NCBI GenBank assembly: GCA_902459845.2
Contig: CABPSV020000197.1
Location: forward strand, 7,002 to 23,576
DNA from: Hepatocystis sp. ex Piliocolobus tephrosceles
Taxonomy: Eukaryota > Apicomplexa > Aconoidasida > Haemosporida > Plasmodiidae
Direction: 5' to 3'
DNA: 16,575 nucleotides
The notes beneath the pieces were generated by a model, which ran no database searches, was not told the DNA's origin, and saw nothing but the letters and a program-made list of their open reading frames with translations. The stretch's first letter is position 1. Each line of letters begins with the position of its first letter. Position numbers and translations under genes: made by a program. Below are positions 11,601-16,575 of the stretch, one piece after another.

Positions 11601-12415
11601 TTTTAATAATATTAAAAAATGTACCCATTATAAAATATTTTACTCGAGAAGTACTTGAAGAAATTTCCTATGCATTAAAAGTTGAAATACATGAATCGAA
11701 TCATACCATTATACAATCTAATGATTATGCTGATAAATTTTATATTATATGTAATGGTTTAGTAACAGTAGAAATAAATTCAGAAATATTTAACAATAGA
11801 CTTGTTTTAGCAACATTAAAACAAACAGATTATTTTGGAGAATTAGCTTTAATTAAACAAAATAATAGAACAGTTAATGTTGTTTTAGATACACCAGGTA
11901 CTTTATTTTCAATGGTTGAATCAGAATTTTATAGATTATTTTATTCATATTTTGATAAATTTTTAAATAGAGCTATGGCCAATTATAAAAAAATGGAAGT
12001 AAACAACATAGCAATACAATCACGAAAAACTAGTTTTAGTAGTTTGTCAAACTTCAACAGTCACTCTTCTTTTAAAAGAGGACACAAAAAAGTTACAATT
12101 GCAGATGCGTCTGACATCAAATATGTTACAGACAATTACAATAATGACAACACAGGAAAAAAAAATAAAGAGAAAGATAAAAAAAATAAAAAAAAATCTA
12201 ATGTGGATAAGCAAGAAGATAGCGATAGTAATGCACAATACAAAAATAAAAATGTTAATGCAGACACACTTCAAGATAATAATAAAACTGATGTTTTTGA
12301 TAAAAAAAGTGGAAACCAACCAACCAAAGATAAGCATAAATCAAGTAAGGAAAAAAATAGTAAGGATAATGCTTATAAAAGTAAAGCTAATAAAGACAAA
12401 CACAATAAAGAATAA
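2666..12415 (+). CDS. EPAC: Giant multi-CNB, EF-hand-like protein (EPAC-like), 3' exon
   Basis: A single exon of 3,249 codons plus TAA; residues are numbered from the codon at 2666. The first in-frame ATG is at 2846, but coding-like sequence extends back to the acceptor at 2665, so an upstream exon is likely. Order of parts: a disordered, Lys/Asn-rich N-terminus (about 1-820) with repeats; an EF-hand-like block (loop near D1024); a helical block (near 1227-1362); then six CNB folds at about 1432-1552, 1553-1743, 1908-2022, 2055-2226, 2849-2970 and 2974-3104. A second EF-hand-like and helical block (loop near D2641) precedes the last pair. Intact phosphate-binding cassettes are FGELAIIFNTLRT (E1693, R1702), FGELSIINHQLRT (E2185, R2194) and FGELALIKQNNRT (E3059, R3068). 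The other CNBs lack the Glu and Arg; the third has FGPQ and Ser at the Arg position (P1982, S1991). A charged helix (about 2347-2391) and a Lys-rich tail follow. No RasGEF, kinase, phosphodiesterase or transmembrane segment is visible. P. falciparum has a protein described as EPAC; this match rests on architecture and neighbours recalled from memory. Its role is inferred as a cyclic-nucleotide sensor or scaffold. Confidence 0.85.
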   Translation, partial: ANNRGNFSFNTSQARYLEDVYEYVKDEENYFKIKILILKRKKQLDQIIDSDLNTLRQKTNMYEHINCKLWDFILNNNREHIKKYPLNENRRIFGRTSSSNPNLNQIVSHDMEQDIYNSYIQKQIIPQYFRYKYVYDYYKQCKKKKQIHINKKKFYDFFIKDIINFKTDNVNDEDGDGDGDGDGDEDEDEDEDEDEDDKLQIEKIKKQFSEIFYKIDKPEYDLIEKCSLNKHTVHEKTKSCDANIYNKENYKRVIKNVMGKTKHDAKDNKTKMKHPVANAKKNEVHGKWSKIGRTGEIKMKVNREKENVQKGEVKEEIQTEKKKQKAKDSQCNETKEEKNNIKLKEIKEKKKKWVRSNRDKMNKNKSVKITKNINEYKKAVIMKDKQQMYNKSLENLDKTNKVYHKRSKSDSNSYMFEHNLNKYKMVSPTKHNSSLEILKKKLKNFINNDSNENENKNAQNKNVQNKNVQNKNEQNKNEQNKNEQNKNAQNKNAQNKNAQNKNAQNKNVQNKKTDISNIHNDNFKTSININVNSSTTNFLNNKENPLYSIGKKIADSIINYVPSNTSVNTKEKKEIEKDQNNNLQIGARTIKIDDNIKNDKMDNKSIKSTFYLNKSINDSYNEYDLSNTINSKKEKNITTTTSKKNESNFYVSNIENFATKEIEKGTDNVKNNDNEIDMYFSDRFKTKNKSDSKSLNFKNGEYKHEPSHSKNNKSPVVRNKKEQGFKDDTLHEMELKDNTMQNNTLENNTLENNTLENNTMQNNTMQNNTLENNTLENNTLENNTLENNTMQNNTMQNNTLENNTLENNTLENNTRNDDDEWEDLFNDNTIVDPSSENSEPDFFDNKKYSNFRLNVFRDIVFHYDKNIYNFFMNIILYNKIDFEKKYKNKLFNVEISNKDIFKYVVNIYEKYNKNNINMDKKMDNDKNNLHMTYKEYKQIIDWISNKNVTCCLQVLYEKLDFISDENFDSFKNRLLEGGIINLINLFHDEDINNFDKIFAVSFVNFFDLFGISKDSCIYHFNHIDKKYVGNGYIYLKHIIYYLNLEQILIEEYHTKYYFISTYKKNLMYIHINENYHNLKEFFYSIKKKNNLYISLNEFIYFMSNDEKMQKYNYPKEDIVNLYYSIIFFVYYTNQNKILQSLHLSNANSVKKNMQNKTDNLNAQKIGQKQYPEQSIDVSYINENYNLSLYKTYFNIHDFNFVIELKDLYFYFEGFECSFSKIKRRIIEMYGSIKTAIILCQENCNDDKKKFSNYHDNTSNSSDKLHNKNQDQNLNTFDLFLKDRYKYTKYDETSLSEYNSLLDTQSMKIRKKNVKKINKKVFMCLMYNIGIYVKHCLILWDSFSAFLEDGLLDFKIFINILNGITNTSTAVVEEIKKKILNETSSNSNNDNELKPNNFPVRNRLAGTICPNTFKNINKDFTMHAFTIDEIEIFVELFNYIYPFYYLTIDEKKQFINKLKKKCFKQNYDFMSLQETHIKNKNNVSSCNKKYMNETIYILLNGILKNRKDANDFINSINVIKEENLYNYITHTAVAIVEINANLFTDSFIKLLDKKKTISEEFIQTINHTPIFKNFPFALKNTISITIQECKFEKNKIIIRHHDDANYFYILKKGLLNACYGSNNNDSGNNSGNNNGNNSGNNSGNNSGNNNSGNNSGNNSGNNSGNNSGDNNSGNNNGNKSNVINTIRQYEFFGELAIIFNTLRTCNVVVESDIAICYYMPKVRFLSLLTKDILQEFIQYIYTNYHKNETQHLIKNYINSKDCSYGIINEHMNELINKKEEKQNKKQKEKQKEKDRNGDNNDNNNYYNDQDSVFSESFNNKLITNENMSNEQNNYDILQKYSKSKSSGFKKLDTFLSSLSSSHIALNVDYINENNIKSFYSDLDKILLNIYNTEQKYFAKEMEINLMNVKVFKKILTNMKDKESFLKKLKYLKCPKGKQLILEDEYCEYFFFIKEGEIVIQKFNEHKNIYDEIIVLKKNEYFGPQLILSNMKSIFIAVAKVDSELYTLDAESFKQFLTPYIDLLNSSYDIIQLNMISEAVNEDIKKLKKEDDFILKVIKILKKVHIIQKLNEKELYNCAKHFEFKFFKKGSIIIKYQDVSDYFYIIKKGIVVVILDHNEMEETDKNSNKNSNKNSNKNSNKNSNKKNNSKNQKDNILPDQNIDAQKTDEEMSEPSPIYLYKYDYFGELSIINHQLRTSTCKAYTNCFLLTIDKTSFMNCFSSIINDLLLEADVKYTKNYSLPNWLKYLYGMGDVYDNSMNSTSALIPVLSNSFSSMSGTSSEEFLFEKEIKKKLKKNDKKHKEKNNEFMEIFESFNNKSYKKQEKNVNKSDIITSDSASVVSAFDDSDKIKEIEEEKKQKLKEMKLKELKVFEKIKLKEERKIKKLIKQRGINMDADKLIPKYNNTTMHDRAPVKDGELVKDGKLVKDGELVKDGKLVKDGELVKDGKLVKDGELVKDGKLVKDGKLVKYGELVKDGELVKDGELVKDGELVKDDELVKDDELIQDGKLQHHAELQHDDTFVHEDPFSGCIKDNVNLDRSSSKYIESPQKNNLETFNEVKSVIKDETKELKNENNIGSVEIKNNAVKSLNSLLTNEQRSFSILKKRTNSSNLSELDINKLIKKLINIINLEFHSIFHFYESIDKFNRGYITYNDFMNFIMLFNIGELFENSEELGMVFTYLCGEGNKNVLNLNDFYTNAYKCFYPNEDMNKFELNLNLCEIYGNSRLAFQKNISQLNIENYFCTFQNFETVCKKVGLSKKNIKDIWNEINIMNQETIPIDIILSILNGELYIEEAYTIYNEKTSIVNQVVTFFQTDENIIKLDSNINNFLTQYEEPIILNKAQHKSHPKEVTHIIKLLEKDNNFKYLTLDQRKFVTTLMNRKVMKYEEIVIKQNQNNAPIICLYEGEANINNYQLFGVQLTIRELKNNEIYGYNEVLHNLAANYEIKIKSNKAIVWVLSKKDFNEHIIEMLEERKNNCANILIILKNVPIIKYFTREVLEEISYALKVEIHESNHTIIQSNDYADKFYIICNGLVTVEINSEIFNNRLVLATLKQTDYFGELALIKQNNRTVNVVLDTPGTLFSMVESEFYRLFYSYFDKFLNRAMANYKKMEVNNIAIQSRKTSFSSLSNFNSHSSFKRGHKKVTIADASDIKYVTDNYNNDNTGKKNKEKDKKNKKKSNVDKQEDSDSNAQYKNKNVNADTLQDNNKTDVFDKKSGNQPTKDKHKSSKEKNSKDNAYKSKANKDKHNKE
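3181..3255 (+). repeat. Asp-Gly then Asp-Glu hexanucleotide repeat in the giant gene
   Basis: About five GATGGA-type units (Asp-Gly) pass directly into about six GATGAA-type units (Asp-Glu), forming an acidic stretch in the N-terminal disordered region. The array is in frame and of a replication-slippage type. Confidence 0.85.
4024..4200 (+). repeat. 15-bp repeat encoding NKN(A/V/E)Q, 11 copies
   Basis: The unit AATAAAAATGCGCAA varies mainly at one codon (GCG, GTG, GAG or GTC), giving Ala, Val or Glu. The order of the variable residue is A, V, V, E, E, E, A, A, A, A, V, so identical variants lie next to each other, as expected from recent slippage or unequal exchange. It lies in the disordered N-terminal part of the giant protein. 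Long open frames on other frames and strands here are by-products of the 3n-length unit. Confidence 0.9.
4874..5107 (+). repeat. 15-bp repeat encoding NNTLE / NNTMQ, about 15 copies
   Basis: Two unit types occur, AATAATACATTGGAA (NNTLE) and AATAATACAATGCAA (NNTMQ). They are ordered MQ, LE x3, MQ x2, LE x4, MQ x2, LE x3. The alternating blocks imply duplication of a larger segment of several units as well as single-unit slippage. The array ends just before an acidic stretch (NDDDEWEDLF) that leads into the folded part of the protein. Confidence 0.9.
7520..7705 (+). repeat. NNSG-type repeat inside the second CNB domain
   Basis: Roughly 60 codons of Asn-Ser-Gly repeats (core AATAACAGTGGC) fall between the strand FYILKKGLLNACYG and the phosphate-binding cassette FGELAIIFNTLRT. 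Both flanks are good CNB sequence, so this is an insertion in a surface loop of the beta barrel and not a domain boundary. Confidence 0.88.
9032..9094 (+). repeat. 12-bp repeat encoding KNSN, 5 copies, inside the fourth CNB domain
   Basis: The unit AAAAATAGTAAT is repeated five times and followed by a KKNNSKN remnant. It lies between FYIIKKGIVVVILD and the cassette FGELSIINHQLRT, the same loop of the CNB fold that carries the NNSG array in the second CNB domain. Confidence 0.9.
9899..10186 (+). repeat. 18-bp repeat encoding VKDG(E/K)L, 16 copies
   Basis: The unit is GTAAAAGATGGCGAATTA or GTAAAAGATGGTAAATTA. The variable fifth residue runs E, K, E, K, E, K, E, K, K, then E in most later units. 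Late copies diverge (VKYGEL, VKDDEL x2, IQDGKL). In the E copies the Gly codon is GGC and in the K copies GGT, so the two unit types differ at linked sites and the E/K pair probably duplicated as a 36-bp unit. The array links the fourth CNB domain and charged helix to the second EF-hand-like block. Confidence 0.9.
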
Positions 12416-12704
12416 TGCTAAGAAAAAGAAAAAAAAAAATGATACAAGCACAAAATAACAATTAATTAAGCATAAATTTGGCATATATATGTATATATAT
12501 ATATATATATATATTTTAAAAGCGTTTATATGTATGTAAAACATGTGTTATGAAAAAAAAAAAAAAAAAAAAAAAATATTTATATGCTAAAATAAAAAAA
12601 AGAGACAAACTATTTTAATATTTTAAAATACATAAAGAAAATAAGAACATAATCAGTGAACTTATTTTCACCTGAATTAAAAAAATTGTTGGTCCTTTTG
12701 GTTG

Positions 12705-12744
<40 letters not shown>

Positions 12745-13318
12745 CTCCATATTTTTATTTAAAATGCAATACATCATAACACATATGAAGACACTTTTTG
12801 TTAGTTTTTTTTTTTTTTTTTTAAGTAAGTGTATACATATATAAATCACAGTTGATCCAAAATTTTTAATTAAATAACTATGTTTTTGTATGTTTTGTAT
12901 GTTTTGTATGTTTTACATATATTTTTATTTTTTTTGTTTATACGATTTTTTTTTAAGAATTAATTTTTTATAAATATTTTGTTCTACTCATATAATAATA
13001 ATAAATATTGATGTTTTAATTTTTTTTTTATATTTTTTTAGTACTCTTTTTAACATTTTACAATTTTTTTTATACAATTAAACATTATACTTTTTACTTT
13101 TACATTCATTATTTGCAACATATGTGCTTTTACTTTTTTTTGTTATTTTTTTTCTACCTTTTTGTTCCTTTTTTCTACCTTGTTATTTACCAAAATTCGA
13201 AAATCCTATTCTACATTTTAAAAACCGCAATATTTTTTTTTTTTGAAATCTGAATATTTTTCCTTACTTCAAGTTGCTACCACCTTCTTGTTACACAAGT
13301 TGGCGTTTTGTGAATTCA

Positions 13319-13460
13319 AAAAAAAACTCTAAAAAAAGTTTTAAATTGGTTTTAAAAAAACACTAAAAAAAAGTTTTAAATTGGTTTTAAAAAAACTCTA
13401 AAAAAAAGTTTTAAATTGGTTTTAAAAAAACTCTAAAAAAAAGTTTTAAATTGGTTTTAA
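13319..13460. repeat. 35-bp tandem repeat, 4 copies
   Basis: The GG of the core TTAAATTGGTTTTAAA recurs at 13348, 13383, 13418 and 13453, an exact 35-bp period. Each unit contains AAGTTTTAAATTGG and a CTCTAAAAAAA-type segment (CACTAAAAAAA in one copy). AGTTTT in one unit can pair with AAAACT in the next, so a transcript could form a series of weak hairpins. Confidence 0.88.
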
Positions 13461-13462
13461 AA

Positions 13463-13512
13463 GAAGTTTTAAATGAAGTTTTAAATGAAGTTTTAAATGA
13501 AGCTTTAAATGG
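13463..13512. repeat. 12-bp tandem repeat, 4 copies, sharing the core of the 35-bp array
   Basis: The unit is GAAGTTTTAAAT; the fourth copy is GAAGCTTTAAAT. It directly follows the last 35-bp unit, and the 11-base core AAGTTTTAAAT is common to both arrays. One array therefore probably arose from the other. Confidence 0.85.
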
Positions 13513-13882
13513 GTTGTTTTTTTTTCTTTTGCTATTTCTATTTTAAGCTAAATTTCTTAGACATTTTAAGCAAAATAAACAAAACAACATAAAAGATGTG
13601 GCAAAACAGTAAAAAATTAATATGCACATACATTTATATATACACCTTTTTTTTTACAATTGCTTTGGATGCGTATATACATATATATATTATTGTTAAA
13701 ATTTAAAATGCATGTTCATTGTCTTTAAAAAAAAAAAAAATAATATGTATTCAATAAATATGCATTTACGAATAATTTGTCCATATATTATACATGAAAC
13801 AAAAAAAAAATATTGCTTACTGTTTATTTATTTATTTATTTATTTTTTTCACTAGTATTTTTATCAATTTACTTAAATATAT

Positions 13883-15349
13883 TTAGGTTTTCCTTTTTTT
13901 TTTTTTCACTACAAAATCACCTTCCTCTACATTATTATTCTGATTATCTTGTTTCCCATCTTGAGTATTATCTTTTTGTTTATCATTATCATTTTCATTA
14001 CTATTTTTATTATTTTCTTCTTCTTCTTTTTCTTTTTTAATCTTGTTTTCACTTTTTAGTGTATTAATTGTTGTATTACTTGTTGTATTACTTGTTGTAT
14101 TACTTGTTGTATTACTTGTTGTATTACTTGTTGTATTGCTTGTTGTATTGCTTGTTGTATTTCCCACAAGTTTAGGGACATAACCCTCAGCTTTTAACCA
14201 ACTCACTGGTGTTTTTTCATTTGGTTTACCATGTTTATCTAAAAGTCCAGCTATTATTAATTTTTTTTTTTCCATAGATCTATTCCCATACCCCCATCGA
14301 ACATCGTAAGTATCTCTATCCATTATAACTCTTTTCGTTAAAGATACAATACCATGATCTATTGTGGCAATAACAGTAGATGTCATCTGAGCAATTGCTA
14401 AAGCAACTGCTTCACCTTTTGTTGTCATTATAACAATTTCTGAGTTTAAATCAATATTATTATCAAATCTTAATACTCCTGGGATAGTTAATTTAGCACC
14501 ATAACAAATTGCATTAACTGCACTATCTTTTATAACTATACGAGGGAAATTAATTAATAATCTTTCTAAAGGCATTATAACTTTTCTTAAATAACTTTCA
14601 TCTCCTGTCGTATCATAAACATATTTTGCATCCAAAATATCATGTAATGTATGCATATTATCGTATTCAGTTAAAACTCCTGATTTTACTCTTCTTAACT
14701 CTTGCATATGTGCACCAACACCTAATAATAAACCAATGTGTTCACATAAAGTTCTTATATAAGTTCCGGCTTCACATTTAACCCAAAATAAACATGTGTT
14801 ATTTATTTCATCATAATCTAACAATTTGGAATCATAAATGGTTCGAACTCTTAATTGTCTTTTGACTGCACATATTAATGGAGGTCTTTGAAAAATAGCT
14901 CCTTGAAAATTATTTAATACAATTTTTACCTCTTCCAAACTATTAGGTTTTGCATGAAATTTACATACACAAACATATTCTTTACCAGACTCTTGTTGAG
15001 ATTTTACTAATCTAGTTGCTCTGTTTAAACAAACTAATAATACTCCTGTAACTTTAGGATCTAATGTTCCACTATGTCCTGTTTTTTCACAATTTAAAAT
15101 TTTTTTTATCCATGAAACTACTTCATGAGAAGATGGGTTACTAGGTTTATCTAATACGATAATACCATATTTTAAATATTCTTCCAAATTTCTTGAATAA
15201 GGAGAGTTACCCATAGGTATAGGTGTAAAATGAGAACTTCTTATATTCAGTTTATCATAATCTTTTAGTAATAATGGCCAATCAGATGTATTTATAACAG
15301 CTTCTTTAAGCTCTGGTTTTATTTTGTACTCTTCTTTTACTTCTTCCAT
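13883..15349 (-). CDS. CBF5: H/ACA ribonucleoprotein subunit 4, CBF5/dyskerin-type RNA pseudouridine synthase
   Basis: A complete 488-codon frame from ATG (15347-15349) to TAA (13883-13885). CBF5 is the catalytic subunit of H/ACA snoRNPs (with NOP10, NHP2 and GAR1). It converts guide-selected uridines in rRNA and snRNA to pseudouridine and acts in the nucleolus. What shows this: an N-terminal dyskerin-like segment (about 1-58); a TruB-type catalytic domain starting [20 protein letters not shown]; the signature [14 protein letters not shown] at 91-104 with catalytic Asp97; the conserved [11 protein letters not shown] and [12 protein letters not shown] segments; and a PUA domain at about 272-345 ([20 protein letters not shown]). 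The conserved segment [15 protein letters not shown] follows. The tail holds an NTTS repeat, an Asn/Asp/Glu-rich stretch and a basic end (KKKKRKT) suited to nuclear or nucleolar targeting. Length fits the family, with no intron or frameshift. The gene is convergent with the giant CNB gene. Confidence 0.96.
   Translation of the reverse strand: MEEVKEEYKIKPELKEAVINTSDWPLLLKDYDKLNIRSSHFTPIPMGNSPYSRNLEEYLKYGIIVLDKPSNPSSHEVVSWIKKILNCEKTGHSGTLDPKVTGVLLVCLNRATRLVKSQQESGKEYVCVCKFHAKPNSLEEVKIVLNNFQGAIFQRPPLICAVKRQLRVRTIYDSKLLDYDEINNTCLFWVKCEAGTYIRTLCEHIGLLLGVGAHMQELRRVKSGVLTEYDNMHTLHDILDAKYVYDTTGDESYLRKVIMPLERLLINFPRIVIKDSAVNAICYGAKLTIPGVLRFDNNIDLNSEIVIMTTKGEAVALAIAQMTSTVIATIDHGIVSLTKRVIMDRDTYDVRWGYGNRSMEKKKLIIAGLLDKHGKPNEKTPVSWLKAEGYVPKLVGNTTSNTTSNTTSNTTSNTTSNTTSNTTSNTTINTLKSENKIKKEKEEEENNKNSNENDNDKQKDNTQDGKQDNQNNNVEEGDFVVKKKKRKT
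14066..14161 (-). repeat. 12-bp repeat encoding NTTS in the CBF5 tail, 8 copies
   Basis: Residues 397-428 are seven NTTS units and a final NTTI. On the + strand this appears as repeats of TTGTATTACTTG, two of which carry TTGTATTGCTTG. It lies after the conserved globular part, in the poorly conserved C-terminal tail, so length changes should not disturb catalysis. Confidence 0.9.
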
Positions 15350-15365
15350 TTTTTTATCTTTTACC

Positions 15366-15367
<2 letters not shown>

Positions 15368-15397
<30 letters not shown>
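15368..15397 (-). other. A30 homopolymer in the CBF5 leader
   Basis: Thirty T residues on the + strand read as A30 on the CBF5 strand, ending 18 bases upstream of the ATG. If transcribed, the mRNA would carry a poly(A) leader next to the start codon. It could also act only as a rigid DNA tract. The exact length is uncertain because long homopolymers are often mis-sequenced. Confidence 0.7.
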
Positions 15398-15399
<2 letters not shown>

Positions 15400-16502
15400 G
15401 GCTCATATACATACAGTTATAAATAAATTAATATACGTGAATATTATATATTCATAAGGTGATATATATATATATGTGTTTTTATTTTAATCTATATAAT
15501 TTTAATGTAAATACGATAAATAGTTACTAACACTTTTTTTAAAATATAAAACTGTATATATACATATATATAAATATCTATATTTGTTCTGATACTTACG
15601 TTTTTTTTTTTTTTTTTTCCTTTTTTTTTTTTTTTGTATGGTTTTATTTTTATGTTACAATAAAAATAATATATCACAATTAGCTTTTAACCTTGACATT
15701 TCTTATTTTCTTAATAATTTTTTTTTTTTTTCTTACTTTTTAGTAAAACCTTATTTCATTCTCTTTTTTTTATATTAAATTTAAAATTTAATGATTAATT
15801 TTTCATTTTTTTGTATTGTAAATTATTGACATTGACTTATAAAAATATTATTTTTTGTAAACTATACTTTAGCCTTTTTTTTTTTTTTTTTTTTTTTTTT
15901 TATTTTATTTTGTCTTTTTTCTTTTGATTGTTAATTTATTTATTTCATTTTTTTTTTTTTTTTTCTTTTTTTTGTTTTTTTTAAATAAAAAAATTTTGAT
16001 AAGTGTTGTTATTTTTAAAAATTTATAAATGAAAGACTATCAACATTAATATATATATATATATATATATGTACTTATTTAAATATAATTCAAATAGAAT
16101 ATTATATCTTTATTATGCCTTTAGGAAAATGACAGCCTAAGTAAATATTTTATACTCTCTTTTAAAATTATTGTATCACCTTAATAATTTAGGTAAAATA
16201 AAAAGTTCTTTGTATTATTATTTTTGTTAGCTCTGCTTAAATTATTTTTTTTTTACACTTACACTTCTACTAAATAGAGAAAAAATGATTTATTAATTAT
16301 TAAAAATGGCTAACTGAGCGCTATATGGTCACAGGATTTAACATATACGTATAAATATATCTATACGAGCCGAAATGATAGTTTTACTCCAATTATAAAA
16401 ACGCATAAAGTATAAAAACATATAATGTTATGATAACTCGTTTATTCTTTGTGTACATAAATTTTTATATTACAAATGTACATCGTAATATAAGAAATAA
16501 AG

Positions 16503-16503
<1 letters not shown>

Positions 16504-16575
<72 letters not shown>
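16504..16575. repeat. (TA)36 microsatellite at the window end
   Basis: Uninterrupted TA dinucleotides run to the last base. Sequence assemblies of Plasmodium commonly break in such tracts, so the true repeat length and what lies beyond are unknown. Confidence 0.95.

Larger units (their letters stand above)
12416..13882. other. Intergenic region between convergent genes
   Basis: This region holds the 3' flanks of the giant gene and of CBF5, which point at each other. It contains TA microsatellites (about 12484-12514 and 12714-12738), an A24 run (12553-12576), T runs, the tandem arrays at 13319-13512 and a locally G+C-richer patch at 13261-13317. I see no open frame with coding character and no tRNA or rRNA. 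Confidence 0.65.
15350..16575. other. 5' flank of CBF5, noncoding
   Basis: This should hold the 5' UTR and promoter of CBF5. It contains many T homopolymers on the + strand (15368-15397, 15601-15618, 15621-15635, 15875-15901), TA microsatellites near 16050-16070, and a less A+T-biased stretch at about 16301-16450. I see no open frame with coding character and no recognisable structural RNA gene. Long poly(dA:dT) runs are common in Plasmodium promoters and tend to exclude nucleosomes, but no particular element can be named here. Confidence 0.6.

Noticed and set aside
12099..12458. 119-codon open frame overlapping the end of the giant gene in another frame
   Set aside because: Shadow of the Lys/Asn-rich tail; runs past the true stop into A-rich noncoding DNA.
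13340..13515. GGTTTTA-like repeats considered as internal telomere sequence
   Set aside because: The Plasmodium telomere unit is GGGTTYA. Here the units are 35 and 12 bp with a TTGGTTTTAAA core, which does not match.

Overview
The window looks like nuclear DNA of a malaria parasite (Plasmodium). Its intergenic DNA is extremely A+T rich, full of TA microsatellites and long A or T homopolymers. Its proteins are rich in Asn, Lys, Asp and Glu and carry many in-frame low-complexity tandem repeats. The species cannot be fixed from the sequence alone. The right end is a pure (TA)n tract, so the window probably stops at an assembly break.

Layout. (1) Positions 3-1107, + strand: the 3' part of a coiled-coil-like gene whose 5' end lies outside the window. 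Its reading frame shifts by one base near an A8 run at 416-423. (2) 1108-2665: about 1.56 kb of noncoding DNA with a 16-bp tandem array. It ends in what looks like a splice acceptor. (3) 2666-12415, + strand: one giant exon of 3,249 codons for a multi-domain cyclic-nucleotide-binding protein resembling the gene called EPAC in P. falciparum. I see no ATG at its 5' end, so an upstream exon is missing from this model. (4) 12416-13882: the region between two convergent genes, with a 35-bp x4 repeat that runs into a 12-bp x4 repeat. (5) 13883-15349, - strand: a complete gene for CBF5/dyskerin, the pseudouridine synthase of H/ACA snoRNPs. (6) 15350-16575: the CBF5 5' flank, with a 30-base homopolymer just upstream of the start codon and the terminal TA tract.

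From memory, EPAC and CBF5 are also neighbours on P. falciparum chromosome 14, which would make this a conserved syntenic block. The two genes share no evident pathway: one is a putative second-messenger sensor and the other is rRNA/snRNA modification machinery.

The most interesting content is inside the giant protein. I read six cyclic-nucleotide-binding (CNB) folds as three pairs, each a degenerate CNB followed by an intact one. The first and third pairs are each preceded by a homologous EF-hand-like plus helical block, which suggests internal duplication of a large module. All three intact phosphate-binding cassettes carry Arg-Thr, the pairing typical of cGMP-binding PKG domains, rather than the Arg-Ala of PKA. 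No guanine-nucleotide-exchange domain is visible, so the EPAC name probably does not describe the function.
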